Shown here one piece after another: positions 26,901 to 35,203 of a DNA stretch of 64,000 nucleotides; the stretch's first letter is position 1, and the number at the start of each line of letters is the position of its first letter. The stretch lies in the NCBI RefSeq assembly GCF_900129215.1, contig NZ_FQUQ01000004.1, positions 434,001-498,000 on the forward strand, given 5' to 3'. The stretch is from Pedobacter caeni. Its GTDB lineage: Bacteria > Bacteroidota > Bacteroidia > Sphingobacteriales > Sphingobacteriaceae. The notes beneath the pieces were generated by a model. It saw nothing but the letters and a program-made list of their open reading frames with translations, was not told where the DNA came from and searched no databases. Both the position numbers and the translations under genes were made by a program.

Positions 26901-27387
26901 CTTCCTTACTTCCTTTGACCAAAACTGAGGCCCCAGGCAAAGGATTTCCTTCCGCATCCAGTACCTTTCCACGGACAACGACGAATACCGCCGCGTTTTC
27001 ACTTACACCAGCCCCCTCTTCTACTCCTTTCTTTTTGATCACCACAGTTTTGTTAACGATCAGATAAGAAAACGGACGGTCTTTTAAAATTTTACGAAGT
27101 GCTTCATCAAGCGTTACATTCCTCAATTCCACACTGATCTTACCTTCTTCCTTGATCAGTTTGTTATTGTAGAAAAAAGTATAACCACTTTGTTTTTTGA
27201 TGCTTTCAAACAAGCTGTTAAAGGAGCTGTTTTTTTCTGAAAGCGTAATTCTTTGAGCGAAACCATCTGCGGACACCTGAAGACATCCGAGAAAGAGTAA
27301 AATTACTGTTAGTTTCATTGCCAATAAAATCTTAGTTGAGCTTAGCCACCTCAGAAAAGGAGCTTTACTACATGAGTTTAAATTCAT
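23995..27387 (-). CDS. SusC/RagA TonB-dependent transporter with STN signalling domain
   Basis: This 1130-residue transporter has a signal segment (MKLTVILLFLGCLQVSADGF), an STN secretin/TonB N-terminal domain (about 50-115), a carboxypeptidase-regulatory-like domain (about 130-210), a plug (about 215-325, with LLVVDGVPYDN and MKGSAASALYGSRSSGGVLL) and a 22-strand barrel to the terminal aromatic-poor VGL. The STN domain is the part that contacts a FecR anti-sigma factor, and fecR and sigma genes lie just upstream. The transporter would import its ligand with TonB energy and signal its presence. Confidence 0.92.
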   Translation of the reverse strand: MNLNSCSKAPFLRWLSSTKILLAMKLTVILLFLGCLQVSADGFAQRITLSEKNSSFNSLFESIKKQSGYTFFYNNKLIKEEGKISVELRNVTLDEALRKILKDRPFSYLIVNKTVVIKKKGVEEGAGVSENAAVFVVVRGKVLDAEGNPLPGASVLVKGSKEGASAGTNGEFVINAKEGDVLIIRSLGYVTKEVTVAAASSVLTIVLEAQKQELSEIVVTALGIKRSEKSLGYATQRIGGEKVQTVKGVDLGTSLTGQVAGLVVQNSTEFNAKPKLELRGEGVLLVVDGVPYDNMTLRDVPSDDIETMDLMKGSAASALYGSRSSGGVLLITTKKGAAAKGFSVDFNSNTMLQLGYLAAPKVQSSYGRGQNGKIDNDYVWGPKLDVGNTARDWNPATKQFEDNRPLVSVGKDNLKNFMGTGVIANNNIAIAQTGENGSFRIGLNHIYNKGQFPNQTLNMMNLTSGGEIKVNDKIKIEAHLGMSRRSAPQVWGGGYDLQGYLYQLVMWTGTEYDIRDYKDYWVVPNKTQNWMYTNWYDNPYLIANEKLNGITENTINANVTTNYKINKDFNLMLRLGYDNFNNLETMRNPTANIFSTRGGWNARGMYSNLSRTGFSTNNDLILTYSKKVSKWSFDALAGATLFYTRKDSLSATTKNGLISPTFFSLNGSVEPPTVKQGASERQINSLFSRVSVGWNDAVFLDFTGRNDWNSSQPKSSASFFYPSIGSSVVISELVKLPQVIDMFKLRGSWAVFKNAFDPYAINSLYSTSTAVWNTLNSAAYPNYLLGEGLLPSSQRTWEVGVAGYLFKKRLHFDVAYYNKYYYNRQTDLLGGSQTAYLPNFSGFNMAIVNTKETYERRGLEITVDGSVIKSKDFEWYSTVNWATQHRYYVDLDPQYSPDELWTKKGQRLDTYKAKYWLRDPQGNVIFNNGYPVESDYNKKYGYGDPSFSFGFMNNFRYKNWNLGINVDGRIGGLMYNYMYDKMWDTGTNPDSDNQYRYDQVVNGLNNYVGQGVKVISGSVVFDKYGNITSDTRQYATNDVKVGYQDFAQKFRGGDKGIQNQSFVKLRELSLGYNFPAQFVNRLGLKRASFSVTGQNLWMWTDFKYSDPDVFTENLNSPSQRMIGFNIKVGL

Positions 27388-27484
27388 ATTTTTGAATGTT
27401 TTGGTTTATTCATTAATTATCCAATAAGTATTTTTTGAGATCAACCGGAACTGTGTTCCATTCTGATATGATCGGATGGGCAAT

Positions 27485-27511
27485 CCGGATCCTGTTGCGA
27501 GCAGGGTCCGG
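27485..27511. other. Hairpin in the fecR-susC gap (first locus)
   Basis: CCGGATCCTG and CAGGGTCCGG form a 10-bp stem with one mismatch and a 7-nt loop in the 224-bp gap between fecR and susC. In the leftward direction it is not followed by T, so it is not a classical terminator; it may stabilise or attenuate the transcript. Confidence 0.5.
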
Positions 27512-27611
27512 TTTATTCCTTCATAAGAGATCTTTGGTTCTTTTGTATCTATCTTTTCATATTCGACCGGTTTAGGGTTAACAATATGGTTAGCTGTATA
27601 TTGGAGTCGGT

Positions 27612-28736
27612 TTATTTCGTAACGATGAGCTTTCTGCCTTCAATCTTAAAGTGTATCCCCTCAAATTCCAGAATTTTCAATACTTCAGATAACTTCACAT
27701 TCCTTGGAATATCACCCATAAATTCATCATCCAAACGGTTCGCTTTGTAGACCAGGTCGATGTCATACCAACGTGATATTTGTCGGAGAACAGAATGAAG
27801 ATTTTCTTTTTCAAAATGGAAGAATCCATTTTTCCAGGCCATGACCTGGTCTATATCAGCCGGACCAATCTTGATTTTCCCAGATGAATGGTCTGACAAG
27901 GTCGCCTGCTGACCTGGCTTAAGAAACATCACATTTCCGGCAGAGACTTTTACACTCCCCTCCAGCAAGGTGGTTTTTACCTCGGGTTCATCGTCGTAAG
28001 AATTGATGTTAAAATGTGTTCCGAGTACTTCGACCTGTTGTTCCGCCGTACTCACAATAAATGGTAATTTTTTATGCTTTGCCACTTCAAAATATGCCTC
28101 GCCCCGAAGCTCAACTTTGCGCTGGCTCAAATGGGCAAATGTGGTTGGAAACTTAATTGAAGATGCTGCATTCAGCCAAACATGGGTACCATCAGGCAGG
28201 TTTACCTGATACACGCCTCCTCTGGGTGTGCTGATGGTATTATACCCCAATTCCTTAAGACCGGATTCAACGATCGAATAGACCAACTGCCCGTTAGCAT
28301 TTTTGGTGATCTTTACTCCGGATTGTTTTGCAAGTTCACCATTCCCGGCATCGGTTAATGAAATCTGTGAGCCATCAGCAAGTGTTAATGTCGCTTTATT
28401 GCCTCCAGGTTCAACATCCAGACCCAGTTTCACCTCAATTAAAGTCTTTAAATCTTTGTCTCTTGTATTCTTATAGAAATAGAAACCGATAGAAAGTGCA
28501 ATCAGCACGGTCGCAGCTACAGCAATCCCTGGCCACAAACGTTTTGGCTTGTTCGTCCTCAGATAATCGATTTCATCGGAGTCAGAAATCTCTGCATCAT
28601 CATTCCAGGCCTCCAATAGCTGACCATCCAGTTTACCCTCTTTCATCAGTTGCACAAACAACTCCAATTCCTGATCAGTCAGTTGTTTGTCCAGATAACG
28701 CTGAACAAGGATCTTATAAAACTCATTTTCTTCCAT
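27612..28736 (-). CDS. FecR-family anti-sigma factor
   Basis: This 374-residue protein has a short cytoplasmic N-terminal region that would hold the sigma factor, one transmembrane helix (about 68-88, IAVAATVLIALSIGFYFY), a FecR domain (about 165-270, with VNLPDGTHVWLNAASSIKFP) and a C-terminal DUF4974-like domain (about 300-374). It relays the signal from the STN domain of the outer-membrane transporter to the ECF sigma factor. Gene order sigma-fecR-susC-susD is the standard cell-surface signalling set of Bacteroidota. Confidence 0.92.
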   Translation of the reverse strand: MEENEFYKILVQRYLDKQLTDQELELFVQLMKEGKLDGQLLEAWNDDAEISDSDEIDYLRTNKPKRLWPGIAVAATVLIALSIGFYFYKNTRDKDLKTLIEVKLGLDVEPGGNKATLTLADGSQISLTDAGNGELAKQSGVKITKNANGQLVYSIVESGLKELGYNTISTPRGGVYQVNLPDGTHVWLNAASSIKFPTTFAHLSQRKVELRGEAYFEVAKHKKLPFIVSTAEQQVEVLGTHFNINSYDDEPEVKTTLLEGSVKVSAGNVMFLKPGQQATLSDHSSGKIKIGPADIDQVMAWKNGFFHFEKENLHSVLRQISRWYDIDLVYKANRLDDEFMGDIPRNVKLSEVLKILEFEGIHFKIEGRKLIVTK

Positions 28737-28809
28737 ACGGTTGGCCTTTCAAATAGGAAGACAATATTTGAGGGGGGCCAGGGTAGCAGGATGCAGATTA
28801 TTTTTTAAA

Positions 28810-29403
28810 TTATTTGAGAAAGACAGTCAGAAGTACACTCAATGAGATTCCAAGATCTCTTTTCGCTGAAGCACTCAGGATTTTCATGGAACCTACCATA
28901 TGATTTTTCACCGCATTTCTTGAAATACCCAACGCAGTAGCCACCTCTTCGTAACTTTTCCCCTGTTGACGGCATAACCGGAAAATTTCCCTGGTCCTGG
29001 CAGGTAAAGCATCAAGCGCTTTCTCCAGGTATTCATGATATTCCTTACTTAGCAGCCCTTCTTCTGTTTCGTTTCTTTCTTCCACAAAACTGTTCAGGAC
29101 TTCCGCTATCGCCACATCCGACCGCATGGCTCTTTTAAGGCTGTTCAACGTATGGTTTCTGGCCATGATAAACAAATAAGCCTTAATCGACCGCACCTCG
29201 CTGAGCTTGGATTTACCTTGCCAGATCTTAATAAAAATCTCCTGACAAAGATCTTCAGATAGATCCGTGGAATGAACAAACTTCTTGATATAATGGTAAA
29301 TCGGCCCACTATAACGATCGTAGAGTTCTGCGAATGCAGACTCCTCCCCGGCTATTAATTTAGCCTGTAGATCAAGATCTGAAAGTGTTTGCTGTAATGA
29401 CAT
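28810..29403 (-). CDS. ECF-type RNA polymerase sigma factor
   Basis: This 197-residue protein has region 2 (about 20-90, DRYSGPIYHYIKKFVHSTDLSEDLCQE) and region 4 (about 130-185, ARTREIFRLCRQQGKSYEEV). It lacks regions 1.1 and 3, as expected for the ECF group. It should drive the downstream fecR-susC-susD set when released by the anti-sigma factor. It lies 73 bp from fecR on the same strand. Confidence 0.92.
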   Translation of the reverse strand: MSLQQTLSDLDLQAKLIAGEESAFAELYDRYSGPIYHYIKKFVHSTDLSEDLCQEIFIKIWQGKSKLSEVRSIKAYLFIMARNHTLNSLKRAMRSDVAIAEVLNSFVEERNETEEGLLSKEYHEYLEKALDALPARTREIFRLCRQQGKSYEEVATALGISRNAVKNHMVGSMKILSASAKRDLGISLSVLLTVFLK

Positions 29404-29620
29404 TTTGAATCCCCCGAAACTAATTTATCAAAATTAAATCAATGTTACCTACATGTTTCTGAATTAACAAATCTTTATGCCGGCTTTCCTTAACTTTTCA
29501 ATAAACAGCAATGTAAGCAACATTTATCCCAAAATACGTTCATTAGTCATCAAAAAAATGAGGTTTCTTATATGGATATCCTATTCCTCATTTCATATTT
29601 CCAATTGTACTTCTGCTGTT

Positions 29621-30637
29621 TTACCGGAACTTCTCCAGAACAAACTCTGTTTCATCAAGAAAAGGTTCAATGGGATTTGTTTTACCAAAGCCTGTCAGGG
29701 TCAATTCTTTTGGTTCCTTACTCCCCTCCTTTACAAATTTCATTCTGACATCTGTCCCGCTGTAAGCACCATTATGGGTTTTCCGTACAATACTAAATCC
29801 GGCAAACCGGGATATCGGGTAAGTAATCAGCGGCAAACCGAAATGATAAAGCCTGATATTTTTCCTGTTGACATCAAATACAACCCTTCTGCTGATCATC
29901 GCAATGCCAAGACCAAGCGGAATCAGCGGCATAAACAAGAAAAACTGATCCTTTTCGGGCCAGCCGGCTCCTGAAATCAGAGGATACCAGCCAATTGACG
30001 CAAAGAGAAGAAACACCACAGCTATAGGAAGGTATTTCCATTTCCCTCCAAGAGATCCCAGCACATAACCTTCATTATGGGAACGATAAAAGGATAACAC
30101 TCCTGCCTGTAGCGAAAGTTTTTTTTGGTCTGATACTACCGGACCTGTTGAGGTCTTCTTCATTTCAGAGATCGCTGGCAGAAGCACCTCATCAAACTCT
30201 CTTTTAGACTGGTCATTTTCTTTGAGAAAAGAAGGAGAAATCCGGTATCCCTTTCCATAGCGGTCTGCCTTACTTTTCAGGTAATACGCCATTCCAAAAT
30301 TCGCTGTTATCGTAATGTCTCCGATTTCATCAAAAGACATGAGTCTCTTCTTTCCAAATAGCGTATAGAGATAAACCACTCTATCGTTTTGCTCAAAAAC
30401 TACTTTTCTGCGACTATAAGTAAAAAAGGGAACGCAAGCAATGATCAATGGAAGGAGCAATATATAGCTTGCTAAATTTTTAGCCTCAATCTCCTGAACC
30501 TGTCCCTTTAACATGATCAGTAAAGTCATCAGGGGCAACAACAACAGCATAATGACAAAAGCGATACCAATAGGCACCAAAAAAGCCAATGGCCTGATGA
30601 CAATCCGTTCTTTTTCTTTAGTGTAAAATTTAGCCAT
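29621..30637 (-). CDS. Membrane protein with two similar TM-pair plus PH-like units
   Basis: This 338-residue protein has two hydrophobic pairs (about 15-70 and 205-255), each followed by a soluble strand-rich segment that begins alike: RRKVVFEQNDRVVYLYTLFG and SRRVVFDVNRKNIRLYHFGL. This internal repeat suggests a duplicated unit of two membrane helices plus a small bacterial PH-like domain. No catalytic motif was seen. It is 56 bp downstream of another membrane protein gene on the same strand. The function is unknown. Confidence 0.65.
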   Translation of the reverse strand: MAKFYTKEKERIVIRPLAFLVPIGIAFVIMLLLLPLMTLLIMLKGQVQEIEAKNLASYILLLPLIIACVPFFTYSRRKVVFEQNDRVVYLYTLFGKKRLMSFDEIGDITITANFGMAYYLKSKADRYGKGYRISPSFLKENDQSKREFDEVLLPAISEMKKTSTGPVVSDQKKLSLQAGVLSFYRSHNEGYVLGSLGGKWKYLPIAVVFLLFASIGWYPLISGAGWPEKDQFFLFMPLIPLGLGIAMISRRVVFDVNRKNIRLYHFGLPLITYPISRFAGFSIVRKTHNGAYSGTDVRMKFVKEGSKEPKELTLTGFGKTNPIEPFLDETEFVLEKFR

Positions 30638-30693
30638 ATCCTACTGTGTTATTTTTGTGATTTCTTTTAATTATATCCTTATTCTTCCAGTAG

Positions 30694-31293
30694 TTACTCT
30701 GAGGCAGCAGCACGAATGGCTCTTTTTTTCTTAACGTAACTGATGATAAATACCAGCAAAGCGAAGGGAACCACTAATACCAGAGGATTATCCGTCAGCC
30801 TCTTCAACAAAGTTATCTTTGCTTCATCCCATCCATGAATATCTTTATCAACAAGCAGCTCCTGGTTTAACCTAAGTTTAAAAATACTCACTTCTCTTTC
30901 ATCCCCCATGATAAAGCGATATATCCCTTTTAAAACTCCATTTTCTCTGGCATCTGCAAGTTGTTTACGGATCACTTTCACCTCTATGCTGTCACCGGCA
31001 TTGATTTTATCTTTTACACTTAACTGATCTTCAGTGAGGCCCTGCCATGGTAATCTTAAGTTAATGGCTTCATTTTTCACCTTCATATAGAAATATGAAC
31101 TAATCACCCGGCTTCCTTTTTTCCTCTGCTGTTCCCAAATCTCTGTAACGACAAAGTGTTCAGTAATAAAATCCTTTTCCGATCTTGCTGCGTCTTCGGC
31201 ATTGCTACTTTCAAAGCTGCTAAAGATCCAGAATGTGGCCGCTGTCATGACCACAAAGAATAAAACCAAGCCAAAAATCACCTTCTTTACCAT
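30694..31293 (-). CDS. Hypothetical membrane protein (two TM segments)
   Basis: The ATG at 31293 is preferred to a GTG one codon upstream. The 199-residue protein has an N-terminal helix (VIFGLVLFFVVMTAATFWIF), a soluble strand-rich middle of about 130 residues, and a second helix near the C-terminus (NPLVLVVPFALLVFIISYV) followed by a basic tail. The middle would lie outside the cytoplasm. It probably shares a transcript with the PH-like membrane protein. Family not recognised. Confidence 0.6.
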   Translation of the reverse strand: MVKKVIFGLVLFFVVMTAATFWIFSSFESSNAEDAARSEKDFITEHFVVTEIWEQQRKKGSRVISSYFYMKVKNEAINLRLPWQGLTEDQLSVKDKINAGDSIEVKVIRKQLADARENGVLKGIYRFIMGDEREVSIFKLRLNQELLVDKDIHGWDEAKITLLKRLTDNPLVLVVPFALLVFIISYVKKKRAIRAAASE

Positions 31294-31504
31294 CACGTTA
31301 ATTTATTGTAGCTCAGATCAATAGTAATGCCAAATAATTAAAGAAAATTATTTCGTATTCACTGTAGCGTTTGACCCAAATACTCCGTTTTATTTAAAGC
31401 ACGCTAGATTAAGATTCCGGGGGCAGGTTTCAGGCCCTGTCTCCGAGTCTTTCTTTTCCCTGACCTGTTCCAATTTGTTATATTTACCGAAAAACAATTA
31501 GAAT

Positions 31505-31801
31505 ATGTTAGCTCACCACGTTTTATTCTGGCTAAAAGCCGATACAACTACAGATCAGAAAAGTGCCTTCAGAAAAGGTGTGGACTCCTTAGAAAAAATT
31601 GAATCTGTAAAATCCTTCCATGTAGGCGTTCCTTCTTCCATTGACCGTGCCGTAGTGGACACCACTTACAGCTTCTCTCTGATCATACTTTTTGAAGATA
31701 TGGCCGGACATGATGTTTACCAAACCCATGCTTTACATCTTGCATTCTTAGATGAATTCCGTAGCCTTTTTGAAAAGGTGATCATCTATGACGCGATATA
31801 A
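31505..31801 (+). CDS. Dabb-family (stress-responsive A/B barrel) protein
   Basis: This 98-residue protein starts MLAHHVLFWLKADTTTDQKS, the signature start of the Dabb family of dimeric ferredoxin-like barrels, and ends HALHLAFLDEFRSLFEKV as those proteins do. The biochemical role is usually unknown. It is a single-gene unit: a strong terminator follows, and the neighbouring upstream gene is divergent. Confidence 0.85.
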   Translation: MLAHHVLFWLKADTTTDQKSAFRKGVDSLEKIESVKSFHVGVPSSIDRAVVDTTYSFSLIILFEDMAGHDVYQTHALHLAFLDEFRSLFEKVIIYDAI

Positions 31802-31810
31802 AAAATTAAA

Positions 31811-31846
31811 CCGGAGAAAAGTACCATTACGATTCTCCGGAATTTC
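31811..31846 (+). terminator. Rho-independent terminator after the Dabb gene
   Basis: A perfect 8-bp stem CCGGAGAA / TTCTCCGG with a 14-nt loop is followed by AATTTCTTCTT. It separates the Dabb gene from thioredoxin. Confidence 0.75.
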
Positions 31847-31864
31847 TTCTTAAAAACAACAAAT

Positions 31865-32155
31865 ATGAGTGCATTTCAAGAACTGATCCAGTCAGACACA
31901 CCGGTCCTGGTAGATTTTTATGCCGACTGGTGCGGGCCATGTAAATCAATGAATCCGGTGATCCAGGAAGTAGCAAGAATTACTGAAGGCAGGGCAAGGG
32001 TCATCAAGATCAATATTGACAAAAATCAGGCTGCCGCAGCCAAGTACAATGTCAAAGCGGTTCCAACCTTTCTGCTTTTCAAAAAAGGAGAAATCATCTG
32101 GCGGCATTCCGGAATGATAGACCAGATGAGTCTGTTAAAACAATTGTCTATTTAA
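31865..32155 (+). CDS. trxA: Thioredoxin
   Basis: This 96-residue protein is a compact thioredoxin with the WCGPC active site (Cys23, Cys26), the VPTF cis-proline loop (near residue 67) and the usual strand VLVDFYADW. It has no signal peptide and acts in the cytoplasm as a general protein disulfide reductase. It is slightly shorter than the 105-108 residues of canonical TrxA. Its last 8 bp overlap the end of the convergent glycosyltransferase gene. Confidence 0.92.
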   Translation: MSAFQELIQSDTPVLVDFYADWCGPCKSMNPVIQEVARITEGRARVIKINIDKNQAAAAKYNVKAVPTFLLFKKGEIIWRHSGMIDQMSLLKQLSI

Positions 32156-33854
32156 CCTCAACAGAAATCATATTGCTGTTTCTTGCTCCTGAGAAAGGTT
32201 CCGTTCTTATAGAGAAGATCAGCTTATATTTCCCTTCAGATGAGGGGGCGGTAAATGTTGCAGGGATTTCTACAGTTTGTTTTGCAGGGATCCTGAGCTG
32301 CTCCAAATCAATCTTCAGGGGCTTAAATTCGGTCAGATCATCACCATTCAGGTAGCCATATTCCAGAATACACTTCCATTTTTCACCTGTATTGCCTAAA
32401 TAGATTTCCTCCTGATAAGGATTGGTAATTTTCAGTATTACCGACACCGGCATTCCCTTTTTCAATTCTTTTCTGATTTTCACCGGATTGACAGCTACTT
32501 TCTGATACATCCGGACCTGCTCGATCCATCGCCCATAATAAGTATCTTTTGTTGTCCGGATGGTATCCTCCCGCAGCCCTCCTCCATGGCTGTTTGATAA
32601 AATATAATATGCTTTTTTATTTCTGATGCTATCTTCAAGTGGCCAGATGTCGTATTGGTTTTTACGGTAATATCTGGAATCATAGCCAAAACCTTTGGTC
32701 GTCTGGTTGTAATAGTTATATCTGGAAGGATCCTGAAAAGAATCAGTAAAGATCACCGGGGCATCTCCTGCTTTATCGTGGATTTTCTTTGTCCACACCT
32801 TATTTCCGAAGTAATAAGCAACCACATTGATTTTCATTAAGGCATCAATCGGGATGATCAGAATGATCCTTACCAACAGGATCATTGTTATATTAATAAC
32901 AGCCAACTTCGTAAACCATCTGGGAATATCTTTGCCAGCCAGATAAATATAGGCCAGGATAAACAAACAAATCATCCCCGGTAAGGTCCAGTGTGCCCCT
33001 ACTCTTCCTTTTAAAGTACTAAAAAGAAAAAAGATGAAAACACCATAAAAGTTAACTTTAACGGCCCTGATAAAAGCATCTTCTGTTTTTAATTCTACGG
33101 CCACCTTGTAGAGGAACCAGCCGATCAATGGTCCGGCAAGTGCCAGCTGAGCTAAAAGGTATTCAATGGTAAAATTAAACTTATAAAAAGCTGCGGAACG
33201 GTCAATTACATGGTAATAAAAAGAAGGGTAGTTATTGTGCACCTGCCACAAAATATGGGGAAGGAAAGCTAGAATAGCCACCCCGACAATTAACCAGAAG
33301 GAAGGCCGTTTTAATAGTTTAAGATTGGAGAGGATCGTGAAAAATATGACCAGGATCGCATGGTATTTGCTATACAATAAACACGCAATCACCAATGCCA
33401 GCAGAAAGGCCCATTTCAATTGGTCGGCAGCCACATACTTCTGGTACACATAAAAAAACAATACCGTAAAAAAGAACAATGGTGAATCTGGCGTGGTAAT
33501 GAAACCATAAACATGAAAAAGAACAATTGCACTAAACAAAAGAATAAAGAGCTTTACGTTTTCAGCGTAAGGTTTCAGGATCTTCCAAAGCAGGAATACA
33601 GAAAGGGTACTACAGACGACCGAGAATAGCCTCAGGCCCAGTGTTCCAGGTAGTAAGGCATCTCCTATTCTCATAAACAACGCCACCATTGGCGGATGAT
33701 CGAAATAGCCCCAGTCCAAAAACCGGGAATATACCCAATAATAAGCCTCATCTGCATGTACCTCTACAAAGCTTGCCTGAATGATATTCAAAAGGGTCCA
33801 TACCCCTAAAAAAATAAACAGTATTTGCTCAGCACTCTTTTTCGTTTGTAACAT
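32148..33854 (-). CDS. Glycosyltransferase family 39 (PMT/ArnT-like) membrane protein
   Basis: This 568-residue protein has about 10-12 transmembrane helices in its first 400 residues and a periplasmic strand-rich C-terminal domain. The first loop has the family hallmark HADEAYYWVYSRFLDWGYFD with the acidic pair (DE) and HPPMV. GT39/GT83 enzymes transfer sugars from polyprenyl-phosphate carriers to lipids or proteins outside the membrane. It is 14 bp downstream of a GtrA-type protein, a partner often involved in flipping the lipid-linked sugar. The acceptor is unknown. Confidence 0.88.
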   Translation of the reverse strand: MLQTKKSAEQILFIFLGVWTLLNIIQASFVEVHADEAYYWVYSRFLDWGYFDHPPMVALFMRIGDALLPGTLGLRLFSVVCSTLSVFLLWKILKPYAENVKLFILLFSAIVLFHVYGFITTPDSPLFFFTVLFFYVYQKYVAADQLKWAFLLALVIACLLYSKYHAILVIFFTILSNLKLLKRPSFWLIVGVAILAFLPHILWQVHNNYPSFYYHVIDRSAAFYKFNFTIEYLLAQLALAGPLIGWFLYKVAVELKTEDAFIRAVKVNFYGVFIFFLFSTLKGRVGAHWTLPGMICLFILAYIYLAGKDIPRWFTKLAVINITMILLVRIILIIPIDALMKINVVAYYFGNKVWTKKIHDKAGDAPVIFTDSFQDPSRYNYYNQTTKGFGYDSRYYRKNQYDIWPLEDSIRNKKAYYILSNSHGGGLREDTIRTTKDTYYGRWIEQVRMYQKVAVNPVKIRKELKKGMPVSVILKITNPYQEEIYLGNTGEKWKCILEYGYLNGDDLTEFKPLKIDLEQLRIPAKQTVEIPATFTAPSSEGKYKLIFSIRTEPFSGARNSNMISVEVK

Positions 33855-33868
33855 TTAATGATCAGGTT

Positions 33869-34279
33869 TTAACTCGAGAAGGTATACAGGTAATTGGCAA
33901 AAAAGTTCCATAAAGAAATGATTACGATGGCACAGGCTTTAGCGACATAGAAATTCCATTTTAACTTATCATTGAGCAGGTAAATCAGCACATTACTTAA
34001 AAACAGACCCACCAGTGAGATCATAAAGAATTTGCCAAACTGGGTAATGCTCGCCGGATCATGGTTATCAAAAGTCCAATAGCGGTTTAAAGTGTAATTT
34101 GTTGTAGTCGCTACGATAAAACCCAATGAACTGGAAATGTATTTATGAATCTTTAATTTCTCTTTACAGAGGTAAGTGACCCCAAAGTCTACGATAAGCC
34201 CTGAAAAACCTACGACACCGAATTTCAAAAACTTAAAAAGAAAAGTGTTATTTAATTCAATTGTAGCAAGGCTCGTCAT
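33869..34279 (-). CDS. GtrA-family membrane protein
   Basis: The start at 34279 (MTSLATIELNNTFLFKFLKF) is chosen because the upstream 33 residues of the longer frame are polar and unlike the family. The resulting 136-residue protein has four transmembrane helices and the GtrA signature NYTLNRYWTF after helix two. GtrA proteins are thought to translocate polyprenyl-phosphate sugars across the inner membrane for a GT39-type transferase, which is the next gene 14 bp away. Confidence 0.85.
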   Translation of the reverse strand: MTSLATIELNNTFLFKFLKFGVVGFSGLIVDFGVTYLCKEKLKIHKYISSSLGFIVATTTNYTLNRYWTFDNHDPASITQFGKFFMISLVGLFLSNVLIYLLNDKLKWNFYVAKACAIVIISLWNFFANYLYTFSS

Positions 34280-34694
34280 AGGAAAAGATACTTTTCCCGC
34301 AAAAGTACATATAAATTTCAATTCCCTTCCCCAAAACCATCCGTCGAAGCTTTCTGAATCCCCTTCCAGAGGTTCCAACTTCCAGAATTAAACCAAAGTT
34401 TTTATTATTCAATAACGATAGTACAAATTAAGAAGATTGTATAGAATAATCTATAAAAAACGACACGTCCCCACAAGGAGACAATTGTAACATTTTTTTT
34501 AACGAGCTCTCTACTCAGCAGCAAAAAACACATCACAAACATATTTAAATCAACACATTACAAAAAAAAATCAGGAAAAAACTACTATTTAAGATTTCCA
34601 GATTAAGCTTTCAAATCAAAAACGACCAGCGATTGGCATGGCATTTGTTTTTCGGCATTTTAAATTTTATAACCAATAACTATTTAAAAAATCA
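34280..34694. other. Intergenic region, very AT-rich, no gene seen
   Basis: This 415-bp stretch between the divergent GtrA and lipoprotein genes has no convincing open frame. It contains a weak hairpin (GTCCCC / GGAGAC at 34467-34482) followed by an 8-T run near 34493. A TTTG at about 34645 and the AT-rich TTTTAAATTTTATAAC further on could form a poor match to a promoter for the lipoprotein. Confidence 0.5.
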
Positions 34695-35087
34695 ATGAAC
34701 AGACTTACAAAAATCCTTTCACTATCATTAATTTTAAGCTTAACCTTATTATTTGCGTGTAAAAAAGACAAAGATGATGCACCTTCGAATGGCACGCATA
34801 AAGTAGTATTCAAAGCCATCGGTTCTGCAGGCACAAAAGTCAGCACCGCAGTTTACACAGATGGCTCTGGTAAAACGGAAACCTTTACTAGCCTGGATAC
34901 CCAAAACTGGACAAGCAGTGAATACACCATACCTTCGTCAGCCCGTTCCGTACATTTTGGCGCAAATGGAATTGGAGTAGATGCTTCTTCTACATTAGTG
35001 GTTGAAATCTGGGTCGATGGTGTTAAAGCTGCTGACGGAAAATCTACAGGAAAAATCCTTAGCTCAAGCGCAAGTTTATCTTTTTAG
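34695..35087 (+). CDS. Small surface lipoprotein (beta-sandwich-like)
   Basis: This 130-residue protein has a lipoprotein signal (LSLILSLTLLFACKKDKDD, lipobox FAC). The mature part is about 105 residues of Thr/Ser/Val-rich strands (KVVFKAIGSAGTKVSTAVYT, SSTLVVEIWVDGVK), consistent with a small beta-sandwich. Lys/Asp after the lipidated cysteine is common for outer-membrane lipoproteins in this phylum. It is monocistronic, followed by two hairpins. Function unknown. Confidence 0.75.
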   Translation: MNRLTKILSLSLILSLTLLFACKKDKDDAPSNGTHKVVFKAIGSAGTKVSTAVYTDGSGKTETFTSLDTQNWTSSEYTIPSSARSVHFGANGIGVDASSTLVVEIWVDGVKAADGKSTGKILSSSASLSF

Positions 35088-35147
35088 TATTTTTTTAACA
35101 CAGGGTATCCTATAACACAAGGATACAGCTTACTGACAAAAGAAAAA

Positions 35148-35186
35148 GGGGGAATAATTGCCTGCTCCGCAAACAACGATTCCCCC
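35148..35186. terminator. Bidirectional terminator between the lipoprotein and SusD genes
   Basis: A perfect 8-bp stem GGGGGAAT / ATTCCCCC with a 23-nt loop is flanked by A-run and T-rich sequence, serving the convergent genes. A second hairpin (GTATCC / GGATAC, 35105-35126) lies closer to the lipoprotein stop. Confidence 0.65.
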
Positions 35187-35203
35187 ATTTCAGGTATTTT
35201 TCC

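Noticed and set aside
29477..29974. Rightward 165-codon frame partly opposite the PH-like membrane protein
   Set aside because: Most of it lies antisense to the 338-residue gene and its composition is that of a shadow frame; the opposite gene has clear membrane segments.
31297..31504. GC-rich stretch GGGGGCAGG...GGCCCTGTCTCC before the Dabb gene, considered as a riboswitch
   Set aside because: The possible pairing is short and does not match any riboswitch pattern that I can recognise.
34467..34482. Hairpin GTCCCC / GGAGAC followed later by a T8 run, possible terminator or small RNA end
   Set aside because: The stem has a mismatch, the T-run is 11 bp away, and no rightward transcript is expected upstream of it.
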